From positions 21,159-85,158 of the forward strand of contig DAHUYN010000011.1 in the NCBI GenBank assembly GCA_027315165.1: DNA of 64,000 nucleotides. The letters run 5' to 3'. Of the stretch, positions 1-7,673 are shown piece after piece. The stretch comes from Thermoplasmata archaeon. Its GTDB lineage: Archaea; Thermoplasmatota; Thermoplasmata; Lutacidiplasmatales; UBA184. The position numbers and the translations under genes are program-made. Below the pieces are notes generated by a model, which was not told where the DNA came from, did not search any database, and saw only the letters and a program-made list of their open reading frames with translations. How positions within the stretch are numbered: the stretch's first letter is position 1; each line of letters opens with the position of its first letter.

Positions 1-3000
1 TTCAACTACCCGGTCCACGCCGGCCAGGTGACGCGGCTCCTCTCCCAGACCTACTGGTACGAGCCCTACTCGAACTACACGCTCTACAACTCCCCGCCGC
101 AGGGCTCGGGTGGGTTCGACACGAGCTACTGGTTCAACCAGACGTGGATGGAGCACGGCTACGGGATCCCGGACCTGGGCCGGTCGCTCGGCAGCGGTGT
201 CGCGGCGGAGGCCGACTACAACCAGTCGATCTACTTCGACGGGTCGATGCAGTTCTTCTGGGGCGGGACGTCGTTCGCCTGCCCGACGACCGCCGGCATG
301 TTCGCGCTCGTCGAGGACTACCTCGCGCACTCGGGGCACAACCCGTACCTCGGGAACGGCAACGGGGTCGTTTACGACGTCTGGAACGCCTGGAGCAACG
401 GGAACCTCACGTTGAAGCCGTTCTACGACATCGCCTCGCCGAACGGCGGCAACGCGAACGGCACGAGCTTCTGGGGCAACTTCGGCGTCCAGCAGGGCTA
501 CGAGTTCCCGCCCGGCCAGAAGTTCCCCTATTCGCACGGCTCGACGACCTACGGCAACACGACGCCCGGCTGGGACTTCCCGACGGGCTTCGGGTCGGTC
601 ATCGTCGACAACTTCGCCGAGGATCTCGCGGCGCTCGAGTCGATGCCCGGGACGTTCATGACGACGAACGCCGCGGGTACGGCCTACGACTACGGCGCCT
701 GGGCGTACATGGTGCTGAACCACACGTACAGCATCCACGTTAACCTGACTTCAGCGCTCCAACTGTCGGGCCCTCATGTGACCGTTGTCTTCCACGGTGC
801 TGACGGTACGAACACATCGATGCAGCCGACTCTGACATCGACGGGACTACCCTCCACCGGGATGACCTTCGCGCTCGACACCGGAACTGCCCCGTACTCG
901 CAACCCGGCTTCGTGGTCTTCGAACTGGGCAACAGCACTTCGAACTCGATCGGCTTCTCCTACGATTGGATCTCCTACCCGGCGCCGACCGGCGGCACCC
1001 TGAACGTCACGGTCGTCGCACCTTCGTCGAGCCAGATCCTCTCGGGCTACCCGCAGTTCAACCCGTGGCCGTTCGGCTACTTCGCCCCGGTCATGGTCGA
1101 CCCGAACTGCTGCACGAGCGTCCCCAACACCTTCACCGTCCACGTGACGCTCAACGGGGCGGGCGTCTACAACGCGGCCGTCACGGCCCAGATCCCCTCG
1201 CTCTCGGTCCTCGCCTGGCAGGGCTCGCGGATCCAGTCCGCGACGCAGTCCTTGGGCAACCCGCACGAGCAGTCGTCGACGACGCTCTCCTTCTCGTACA
1301 CGAACGAGACCGGCTACGCGGTCGTCTACACCTGGAACCTCGTCGCGCCGACCCCGTACTTCGTCAACGCCTCCTTCGGGGCTGCGACCGGCGGGACCGT
1401 GTTCCAGCTCTCTCCAGGGCCGAACGTCAAGACGACGGACGTGGCGGGCGGAAAGTACTCGCAGTTCAACACGGTCGACTACGTCCTCACGAACCTCCGC
1501 CAGCCGGTGAACCCGACCACGGAGGACCTCTGGGCGCCGAACTCGAACAACCAGACGGGCTACTACAACCTCCTCTACGGGTGGCAGGGAGAGGTCCTCC
1601 CCGTGAGCACGAACGATTACGCGGGCCACGCGATGCCCGGCACGCACGTCTGGCTCGGGACGCTCGACACGGGCGGGGAGAATCGGTTCTACTCCTACCA
1701 GCCGAGCTTCGGGGTCGTCGGCGTCACGAACACGAGCGGGACGTCGAACATCACCGACCCGACGGGCAACGCGACGATCTTCATCCCGGACAACATGACG
1801 GACAACAACTTCTTCACCTACCCCAACGGGCAGACCGCAGGCTTCGGCTATGTGGCGGCCTCGATGGCCGGCCAGTCGAACCGGACGTTCAGCTACACCG
1901 AGCCGTGCCCGCCCACGCTGCCGAACCCGGCGTCGCTCATCACCTGCCAGTTCAACGACACCTACCAGCGCAACTACACCGCCGTCCCGATCCTGATCCT
2001 GCAGGACCCCGTGAACGTGACGACGCAGACCTCCTCGGGGACCGCCCGGGACTTCTTCAGCTCCGGCGGGAACATCTCCTGGCGCGTCAACGTCCTGCTC
2101 CCGGGCAACGACCCGTTCGTCAATGGCTACGGGTTCGACTGGCTGCCCGGCGTCGAGCACGTCGTCTCGGTCAAGGCCTACGTCGACGGCCAGTTCGCGG
2201 GTGACCTCTCGCCCGCCTCGTACTCACAGTGGCAGAACTACACGGCGACCGGGAACCTCACGGGAAACTACGGGCCCGGGATCCACGACCTGAGGGTCGT
2301 CGCGACGGACAGCGTCGGCCACACGTTCACGCGGGACCACACCTTCGTCATCGGGGCGATCGACATCACGGACCTCTCGATCCAGAACACCTACACCGTG
2401 CTGCCGTTCAACCTGACGTGGAGCTACGTGATCCCGCCCTCGGAGATGAACAACCACAGCTTCTCGCAGTCCCTCCAGATCCGCTACGTGGCCCCCGGCT
2501 GCGGAACGAGCTTCCCCTGCCCGGTGGTCGTGAACTACACGATCAAGGTCCGGGACGGCGTCGTCGACTACAACCAGAGCCTCAACCTCACCCTGCTCAG
2601 CCTCGACAACTTCTACTCGGGCGCGACCAGCCTGCCTCCAGGCCAGTACCAGATCATCGTCTGGCTCAACGCGAACCATAGCGGTTCCATCGCGAGCCAG
2701 GTCAACACGGAGCTCGTCTTCGACCCCGTCAAAGGCCAGATCAACGGTCCGGGCTCCGGGGACGTCGTCCCGCTCGGGAACGTCACGATCTCCTACGCCT
2801 ACAGCGGGCAGTACATCCAGAACGCCACGCTCGCCGTCTTCCCCGTCGGGAGCACGACGCCGGTCTACACGGCGTACGCCTTCGTCCCCGGCCTGAGCGG
2901 CCTGAGGGGTGGGGCGGCGCAGTGGACCGCGGTGACGCCGGGCGCCTACGAGATCGTCCTCGAGCTCGGGACGCCGTACGGGCACGACAACGTCACCTCG

Positions 3001-3354
3001 AACATCACCGTCGCAGTGACGGCGGGCCAGGTCTACCTCAATCAGTCGCATGCGTCCAACGTCGTCGGCGGAGGCAATCCGGCCATCGTCGGGACCATCC
3101 TCGTCATCGTCGGGGCGATCCTCGGGCTGTTGGTGGGGCTCTTCCTGGCGCCCGGGCTGCGGGGTGGGAGCGGCTCGCGCGGGCCGCTGCGACCGAGCGC
3201 CGCCGGAGGGGCGGCGGCCGCGCCGGCGCCCTGGAGCGAGGAGACCTCGAAGGGCGGCGGAGGCAAGCAACGGTGCTCCGTCTGCCAAGAGCAGTTCGAG
3301 ACCGAGTTCGCGCTGCACCAGCACCTCAAGATCTCGCACGGGATCGAGGAGTAG
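1..3354 (+). CDS. Membrane-anchored sedolisin (S53) protease with C-terminal C2H2 finger, 5' truncated
   Basis: The reading frame is open from the first base, so the N-terminus lies outside the window; about 1117 residues are visible. The catalytic serine of S53 peptidases is in the GTSFACP motif (serine codon at 271-273), and the family's C-terminal calcium-site elements follow (YDIAS near 430, PGWDFPTGFG near 570). The Glu/Asp partners must lie upstream. After the protease come long beta-rich, sequon-rich Ig-like regions, one hydrophobic span at about 3085-3156, a Pro/Ala-rich linker, and a classical C-X2-C-X12-H-X4-H finger beginning CSVC close to the stop. The predicted topology puts the protease outside and the finger in the cytoplasm. 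Sedolisins are acid endopeptidases, so secreted-protein digestion is likely. A membrane-bound sedolisin ending in C2H2 is unusual. Family assignment is strong; the finger's role is unknown. Confidence 0.88.
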   Translation, partial: FNYPVHAGQVTRLLSQTYWYEPYSNYTLYNSPPQGSGGFDTSYWFNQTWMEHGYGIPDLGRSLGSGVAAEADYNQSIYFDGSMQFFWGGTSFACPTTAGMFALVEDYLAHSGHNPYLGNGNGVVYDVWNAWSNGNLTLKPFYDIASPNGGNANGTSFWGNFGVQQGYEFPPGQKFPYSHGSTTYGNTTPGWDFPTGFGSVIVDNFAEDLAALESMPGTFMTTNAAGTAYDYGAWAYMVLNHTYSIHVNLTSALQLSGPHVTVVFHGADGTNTSMQPTLTSTGLPSTGMTFALDTGTAPYSQPGFVVFELGNSTSNSIGFSYDWISYPAPTGGTLNVTVVAPSSSQILSGYPQFNPWPFGYFAPVMVDPNCCTSVPNTFTVHVTLNGAGVYNAAVTAQIPSLSVLAWQGSRIQSATQSLGNPHEQSSTTLSFSYTNETGYAVVYTWNLVAPTPYFVNASFGAATGGTVFQLSPGPNVKTTDVAGGKYSQFNTVDYVLTNLRQPVNPTTEDLWAPNSNNQTGYYNLLYGWQGEVLPVSTNDYAGHAMPGTHVWLGTLDTGGENRFYSYQPSFGVVGVTNTSGTSNITDPTGNATIFIPDNMTDNNFFTYPNGQTAGFGYVAASMAGQSNRTFSYTEPCPPTLPNPASLITCQFNDTYQRNYTAVPILILQDPVNVTTQTSSGTARDFFSSGGNISWRVNVLLPGNDPFVNGYGFDWLPGVEHVVSVKAYVDGQFAGDLSPASYSQWQNYTATGNLTGNYGPGIHDLRVVATDSVGHTFTRDHTFVIGAIDITDLSIQNTYTVLPFNLTWSYVIPPSEMNNHSFSQSLQIRYVAPGCGTSFPCPVVVNYTIKVRDGVVDYNQSLNLTLLSLDNFYSGATSLPPGQYQIIVWLNANHSGSIASQVNTELVFDPVKGQINGPGSGDVVPLGNVTISYAYSGQYIQNATLAVFPVGSTTPVYTAYAFVPGLSGLRGGAAQWTAVTPGAYEIVLELGTPYGHDNVTSNITVAVTAGQVYLNQSHASNVVGGGNPAIVGTILVIVGAILGLLVGLFLAPGLRGGSGSRGPLRPSAAGGAAAAPAPWSEETSKGGGGKQRCSVCQEQFETEFALHQHLKISHGIEE

Positions 3355-3443
3355 CGCGCCCGCGCGCCGGCCGGGCCGCGGCCCGGCCGGTCCCGGTTTC
3401 TCCCTCGAGAAGTCGACCGACCTTCAAGAGGCGTATCGTGAGG

Positions 3444-3451
3444 TTTAAGTA
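3444..3451 (+). promoter_or_regulatory. TATA box of the small C2H2 membrane protein gene
   Basis: TTTAAGTA lies about 25 bp before the ATG at 3473, the archaeal TATA-to-start-site distance. The transcript should start at or just before the start codon and be essentially leaderless. Confidence 0.6.
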
Positions 3452-3472
3452 TTGTAAGTCGTCACCGTCCCT

Positions 3473-4618
3473 ATGCGCCGGGGTATTGGGTATACACACG
3501 GTAGCCTAGCGACGGTCGCCCTCTTGGTGGTCCTGCTTGGGACCATCGGACTCGCGGGACTGTCGGTCGCTCCAAGGTCGAGCGCCGGCACGTTCCAGCT
3601 GGCCGCCCCGTCGCACGAGATCCAGGCCGCGGCCCTCCCGCAGCCGGCCGTCGGGCCCGTGAGCGCGCTCGTGACGATCACGAACGCCCCGGGTGCCTAC
3701 GTGCTGCTCCCGTACGCGGTCAACTGGTCGATCGTCGTCACGAACGGCTCGGTCACGAAGGGCTCCACGTGGATGTCCGTCGCGGTCGCCGACATCACGG
3801 GCAGCGGGGTCTGCGTCCAGGCCCAGACCTGCCCGATCGTCTCGAACCAGTCGGTCACGAGCCTCGTCCAGACGGGGACCACCTCCTACTCGTTCTCGCT
3901 GACGACGGCGAACCTCACCGTCAACGGCCCGCTCCCGCAGGACCAGTTCCTGATCTCGGTGTGGGTCACGATCAACAACACCGTGTCGAACGCGACGTTC
4001 GGGGCGGGGATCGAGCGGTTCATCGTCCCGTCGACGCCGAACGGCGGGTTCGTCGCGCCGCTCTCGGGCGCGTCGCTCTCGACCGGCAACGTCACGATCG
4101 GGATCAACTACACCGGCGCCTACGTCAGCGGCGCGCAGGTGACGGTCTACCAGGGCACGAGCGCCTCGGGCTCGCTCGTCTACTCGGGCGGGGTCTTCGC
4201 GCCGGGCTCGGGTGAGCACGTCGTCATCGCGGCCTCGCCGTGGTACGTCTCCGTGGCGGGCTCCTACTTCGCGGTTCTGACCCTGACGTCGCCGTACGGG
4301 ACCTACTCGTTCACGACCTCGTGGACGGTCGTCGCGGCGGGCCAGACGATCTACCAGAACTCCTCGAGCTACCAGAACCAGACGCTGATCCCGGGGCTCT
4401 CCCCCGCGGTCGGCGGAACGGTCCTCCTCGTCGTCGGCCTGATCGTCGGCATCGTGGTCGCGATGGCCTTGGGCCGGATGGTCTGGGGCGGCGCGAAGGC
4501 GACCCCGGCGCAGCCGTGGCAGGCCAAGCCGACCACGAACGAGTGCTCGGTGTGCCACCAGTCGTTCGCCACTGAGGCGGAGCTCAAGGAGCACGCGAAG
4601 ACGGCCCACGGGATGTAA
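3473..4618 (+). CDS. Protease-less Ig-like membrane protein with C-terminal C2H2 zinc finger
   Basis: 381 residues. An N-terminal hydrophobic stretch (about residues 12-32) looks like a signal peptide. It is followed by beta-rich, Thr/Ser/Asn-rich ectodomains with many N-glycosylation sequons, a membrane span at about residues 310-334 and a cytoplasmic tail with a C-X2-C-X12-H-X4-H finger (C358, C361, H374, H379). The whole protein resembles the part of its upstream neighbour after the protease domain: compare VLLPYAVNWS here with VLPFNLTWS there, plus a shared glycine-rich span and the same finger spacing. It therefore looks like a paralogue without the sedolisin domain. Function is unknown; possibilities are a surface sensor, a protease partner or an S-layer component. 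It has its own leaderless promoter. Confidence 0.8.
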   Translation: MRRGIGYTHGSLATVALLVVLLGTIGLAGLSVAPRSSAGTFQLAAPSHEIQAAALPQPAVGPVSALVTITNAPGAYVLLPYAVNWSIVVTNGSVTKGSTWMSVAVADITGSGVCVQAQTCPIVSNQSVTSLVQTGTTSYSFSLTTANLTVNGPLPQDQFLISVWVTINNTVSNATFGAGIERFIVPSTPNGGFVAPLSGASLSTGNVTIGINYTGAYVSGAQVTVYQGTSASGSLVYSGGVFAPGSGEHVVIAASPWYVSVAGSYFAVLTLTSPYGTYSFTTSWTVVAAGQTIYQNSSSYQNQTLIPGLSPAVGGTVLLVVGLIVGIVVAMALGRMVWGGAKATPAQPWQAKPTTNECSVCHQSFATEAELKEHAKTAHGM

Positions 4619-4651
4619 CGCGGGCCCGCTCCGAGCGCCAACCGTTTCCAG

Positions 4652-4680
4652 GCTCCCGCGGCGGACCCCGCCGCGGGAGC
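4652..4680. terminator. Perfect 13-bp hairpin between convergent genes
   Basis: A perfect 13-bp inverted repeat (4652-4664 with 4668-4680, 3-nt ACC loop) lies between the ends of two convergent genes, followed by a short T-run near 4697. It could end or stabilise transcripts from both sides. Archaeal termination relies mainly on T-tracts, so the hairpin's role is inferred. Confidence 0.5.
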
Positions 4681-4719
4681 TCGAGCTTCTCCGAGCCTTT
4701 TCGCGGGACGAGGTCCTCT

Positions 4720-5952
4720 TCAGGCGAAGCGAAGCGCCCGGTACTGGCGCCGCCAGGCGAGGACCTCTCGGCCGACCGACTCGCCCTCGAGCCCGCCGCG
4801 GACGAGGAGGCCGGCGAGGCGCTCCATGTCGTGGGGGACGAGCCCGAGCCGGGCGACCTCGGCGGTCCCGAGGCGTCCGACGAGGTCGGTGATCAGCCGC
4901 TGGCGCTCGAGGCGCCGGGCGAGCGCGGCGGGGCCGATCCCGTGCCGTCGCCGGAGCTCCGCACCGTCGTAGCGGAGCTGGTGCGACGCGGTAAAGCCGT
5001 CGGCCTCTCCGACGAGCGGGACCCCGAGCCCGGTGAGGGCCCGTCCGAGCGCCTGGGCGTTCCCGACGACCGTCTCCGCGTAGTCGCGGCCGACCCGCTC
5101 GAGCTCGAGGAGGGTCTGGGCGAGCCCCGCGATCCGGTTCCAGTGCGCGTTGTCGAAGACCCGCCAGACGAGCGCGGGGTCGAGCCGACGGAACAGGTCC
5201 TCATGGTCGGTGACGAGGAGGCCACCCTGGGGGCCGGGGAGCGACTTGTGCGTGCTCCCGTAGAGGACGTCGGCGCCCTCCCGGAGCGGGTCCTGGAAGC
5301 GTCCCCCCGCGATGAGCCCGAGGACGTGCGAGGCGTCGTAGAGGACGAGGGCGCCGACGGCGTGCGCGGCCTCGGCGATGGCGTCGAGCGGGTAGGGGAA
5401 GAGGAAGAAGCTCTGGCCGAGGACGACCGCCTGAGGCCGCTCGCGCCGGATCGCCTCGACAACGGGCTCCTCGAGGAGCCGGTGCTCGGGGCCCGAGGTC
5501 GGTAGCGGCCGCACCGTGTGGCCCAGCAGCGCCGGCACGAACCCCTCGGCGTAGCCGTCGTAGCCCCCCGCCTCGGGGGGGATCGCGAGGAGCTTCGAGC
5601 CTCTCGGGAGGAGCGGGGCCAGCACGGAGAGCGCGGCGATGTGGCCCGAGAGGGGACGCACCGTCGCGAACCGACCGTGGAAGAGCCTCGACGCCGCGTC
5701 GTTGGCGAGCGTCTCGATCTGGTCGGTGTACCGGGTCCCGGCGTAGGAGTTGTCGATCGCCTCGCCGTCGAACGTGGTCGAGATCGGGAGCGTGTAGCGG
5801 CCCGCGAGGTCGCTCGAGAGGTAGCGGCGGGCCGTCGGCGAGACGGCGTTCTCGCTCGGCAGGAGGTTGAACGACTCGCGCCCCCGCCAGCGGTCGTGGG
5901 CCCGGACGAGCCGGGCCAGGCGGGCCTCCTCGCTAGTGGGGGTGGGGGGCAT
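4720..5952 (-). CDS. glyA: Serine hydroxymethyltransferase family protein
   Basis: 410 residues, the usual length for this PLP fold-type I family. Recognisable elements are LLPSENAVS near residue 31 (the LIPSEN motif), YDASH at 205-209 with the cofactor-contacting aspartate and histidine, and GSTHKSLPGPQGG with the PLP lysine at K236. SHMT interconverts serine and glycine while charging a one-carbon carrier, tetrahydrofolate or a pterin in archaea. The start overlaps the end of csl4 by 20 bases on the same strand, so it is probably translated from the same message. Divergence from bacterial GlyA leaves some doubt about exact substrate and carrier. Confidence 0.85.
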   Translation of the reverse strand: MPPTPTSEEARLARLVRAHDRWRGRESFNLLPSENAVSPTARRYLSSDLAGRYTLPISTTFDGEAIDNSYAGTRYTDQIETLANDAASRLFHGRFATVRPLSGHIAALSVLAPLLPRGSKLLAIPPEAGGYDGYAEGFVPALLGHTVRPLPTSGPEHRLLEEPVVEAIRRERPQAVVLGQSFFLFPYPLDAIAEAAHAVGALVLYDASHVLGLIAGGRFQDPLREGADVLYGSTHKSLPGPQGGLLVTDHEDLFRRLDPALVWRVFDNAHWNRIAGLAQTLLELERVGRDYAETVVGNAQALGRALTGLGVPLVGEADGFTASHQLRYDGAELRRRHGIGPAALARRLERQRLITDLVGRLGTAEVARLGLVPHDMERLAGLLVRGGLEGESVGREVLAWRRQYRALRFA

Positions 5953-6535
5953 CGGCCGACGGCGGGACGCCGTGGAGCCCCGTGTAGCCGTGAGCGAGCT
6001 TGCGCCGTTCCCGATTGCCGCAGCGGGGGCAGGCGAGCTCCTGGCCGGTGCGCTCGAGGAGGCCGTGGCAGACCTGGCAGCGCGCGGAGACGACCCCGAG
6101 GTTCGCGGTCGCCGTCGACAGCTTGACGGTGGGGACGCTCTGCAGGACGCGGGCCAGCAAGAGGTCCCCCGGCTGGAACTCCTCCGACAGGGACTCGGTG
6201 TAGCCCTCCTTCGCCTTCGAGATGTGAACGGTCCCCTCGGGGGCGCCGGGAACGCCGCGCCGGCCGGACGCGAGTGAGAGGACCGTGCAGACCGCCATCG
6301 CGCTCTTGACCTCGTCGACGCGCGCGTAGACGAGGTCGTCCTCGCCGAGGTTCGGGATCGCGTGGATCGCGTCGACGCGGACGGCGCGGTCGCGCGGGTC
6401 GACGTGGCGGTGGCCCATCAGGGCGGCGTAGATGCGGCCGTGGTCCTCATACGTCCCGCGGCCGGGGACGAACTCTTCGGCGGTCCCGAGGAGGTCCCCG
6501 GGGAGCACTAGGTCGGCCGTGTGCGCTTCGGTCAT
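5933..6535 (-). CDS. csl4: Exosome complex RNA-binding subunit Csl4
   Basis: 200 residues. The N-terminal domain starts with LVLPGDLLGTAEEFVPG, the Csl4 signature. The middle is an S1-type RNA-binding domain (AIPNLGEDDLVYARV, then GTVHISKA and FQPGDLLLARVL). The C-terminus is a zinc ribbon (CQVC ... CPRCG). Csl4 forms part of the cap of the archaeal exosome, which degrades RNA 3' to 5', and helps recruit DnaG in other archaea. It lies between a METTL5-like methylase and glyA, overlapping both. The ATG used here overlaps the upstream gene by 89 bases; a GTG at 6508 just before the conserved LPGD motif would shorten that overlap. Confidence 0.92.
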   Translation of the reverse strand: MTEAHTADLVLPGDLLGTAEEFVPGRGTYEDHGRIYAALMGHRHVDPRDRAVRVDAIHAIPNLGEDDLVYARVDEVKSAMAVCTVLSLASGRRGVPGAPEGTVHISKAKEGYTESLSEEFQPGDLLLARVLQSVPTVKLSTATANLGVVSARCQVCHGLLERTGQELACPRCGNRERRKLAHGYTGLHGVPPSADAPHPH

Positions 6536-7148
6536 CGTTGGTGTCTCGTGCCGGCTCGAGGACCCAGAGGTCCACCGAGAGCTCGACCGCGTTCCGGCGA
6601 TGGTGCGGGAAGGTTCGCGGCAGGTCCCAGCGGACCGGCTCGGTCCGCTCGACGCGGGCCGGCGCCAAGACCGCCCACCGCGCTATAAAGCTTCGGGAGG
6701 CGGCGAGCGCGAAGGCGTAGAGGCGGCGCGGTCGGAGCCGGAGCGCGGTTTCGAGGAACGGCCTGTCGGCATGGGCCCGCTGGGCGCCGAACGGCGGGTT
6801 CATCACGACCGTCTCCGCGAGGCCGTCGTAGCGGGCCACGTCCTCGTGGACGAGCTCGAGCGCGACGCCGGCCCGCTCGGCGTTGCGTCGGGCGACCTCG
6901 ATCGCCGTCGCGTCGGACTCGACGCCGACGACTTCGAGCGCGCCGAGGAGAGCGGCGCCGATCGCGAGGCGGCCCGTGCCGCACCCGAGGTCGACGACCC
7001 GCCGACCCTCGAGGTCCCCCGAGGCCGCGGCGAGCGTGAGGAGGCGCACGGCCGCCTCGGGCGGCGTCTCGACCTGCTCGAGCTCGGCCGACGGTCGCGC
7101 GAACCCTTCGAGGGCCGCGAGGCGACGCACGAGCTCGTGGGTCCGCAT
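6447..7148 (-). CDS. METTL5-like RNA N6-adenine methyltransferase
   Basis: 233 residues. It has a class I SAM-binding fold: VVDLGCGTGRLAIGA is motif I, GVESD follows, and NPPFG is the catalytic motif IV typical of N6-adenine or exocyclic-amine methylases. The upstream LEQVETPPEAA resembles the conserved LEQYxTP box of the METTL5/archaeal homologue family, which methylates an adenine in small-subunit rRNA. The last 30 or so residues are Arg/Pro-rich and overlap csl4, so they may be poorly conserved. It lies directly downstream of a tRNA gene, in keeping with an RNA-maturation cluster. The substrate is inferred from the family. Confidence 0.8.
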   Translation of the reverse strand: MRTHELVRRLAALEGFARPSAELEQVETPPEAAVRLLTLAAASGDLEGRRVVDLGCGTGRLAIGAALLGALEVVGVESDATAIEVARRNAERAGVALELVHEDVARYDGLAETVVMNPPFGAQRAHADRPFLETALRLRPRRLYAFALAASRSFIARWAVLAPARVERTEPVRWDLPRTFPHHRRNAVELSVDLWVLEPARDTNDDRSAHGRPSAPRGPPRDRRRVRPRPRDV

Positions 7149-7186
7149 CAGCGCCCGACCTCGACGGGCTCCTGCACCGGAGAGGC

Positions 7187-7304
7187 TGCGGGGAGCCGGA
7201 TTTGAACCGGCGAACGCCTTCGCGGCAGGATCTCCTCCCCCGAGGGCTCACGGCCCGCCGGGCGGTTTAAGTCCTGCGCCGTTACCGGGCTTGGCTATCC
7301 CCGC
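7187..7304 (-). tRNA. tRNA-Leu(UAA) with an intron in the anticodon loop
   Basis: Reading the minus strand from 7304, the acceptor arms GCGGGGA and TCCCCGC pair perfectly and are followed by discriminator A at 7187; CCA is not encoded. The D-arm is GCC/GGC, the anticodon stem CAGGA/TCCTG, and the anticodon TAA lies at 7269-7267. A type II variable arm (CGC-GAAG-GCG) and a T-arm GCCGG-TTCAAAT-CCGGC complete it. About 34 extra bases follow position 37, the standard archaeal intron site, leaving about 84 exon bases. The 5' end lies 5 bases after the stop codon of the PRC-barrel gene, so the tRNA may be cut from a shared transcript. Confidence 0.93.
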
Positions 7305-7309
7305 GTCCG

Positions 7310-7609
7310 TTACCGGGCGGGGACGGCGGGCGCCTCTTCCTTCGCCGCCGCTCGGGCGGGCGCGCGCTTGAGGGAGACGCGCTTCGGGAAGTACTTGAGG
7401 AGCACGACGTCGCTGATGGCAGCGACCCACCGGTAGGGGACGTTGACGGGCTTGGACTCGTCGACTAACAGCGGGCTCGACTCGTCGACGTAGATCCCGT
7501 CGATCTTCGAGCCTTCGACGTCGACGACGACGTTGTCGACCTCGCCGAGGAGCCGGCCGTCCGGTGTGTAGACCTGTCGCCCCAGGAGTTCCGTCATCTC
7601 GACGAGCAT
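7310..7609 (-). CDS. PRC-barrel domain protein
   Basis: 99 residues with a single PRC-barrel domain: LLGRQVYTPDGRLLGEVDNVVV, then a second half with DGIYVDES and VPYRWVAAISDVVLLK. The C-terminal 20 residues are Ala/Lys/Pro-rich and probably flexible. PRC-barrels are small beta-barrel adaptors found in RimM, photosynthetic reaction centres and the archaeal cell-division protein CdvA; stand-alone versions are common in archaea and mostly uncharacterised. An internal ATG four codons on is an equally good start. The gene directly precedes tRNA-Leu. A role in RNA processing or ribosome maturation is possible from context only. Confidence 0.8.
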   Translation of the reverse strand: MLVEMTELLGRQVYTPDGRLLGEVDNVVVDVEGSKIDGIYVDESSPLLVDESKPVNVPYRWVAAISDVVLLKYFPKRVSLKRAPARAAAKEEAPAVPAR

Positions 7610-7642
7610 GGACCGTTCCAGCGAGGGGACGCCGTGACCCCC

Positions 7643-7650
7643 TCTTATTC
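7643..7650 (-). promoter_or_regulatory. TATA box upstream of the PRC-barrel gene
   Basis: GAATAAGA on the minus strand is centred 37 bp before the start at 7609, predicting a leader of about 10 bases. This promoter may serve PRC-barrel, tRNA-Leu and the downstream RNA genes. Confidence 0.45.
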
Positions 7651-7673
7651 CTTTGCCCGAACCGGCAGCCCCC

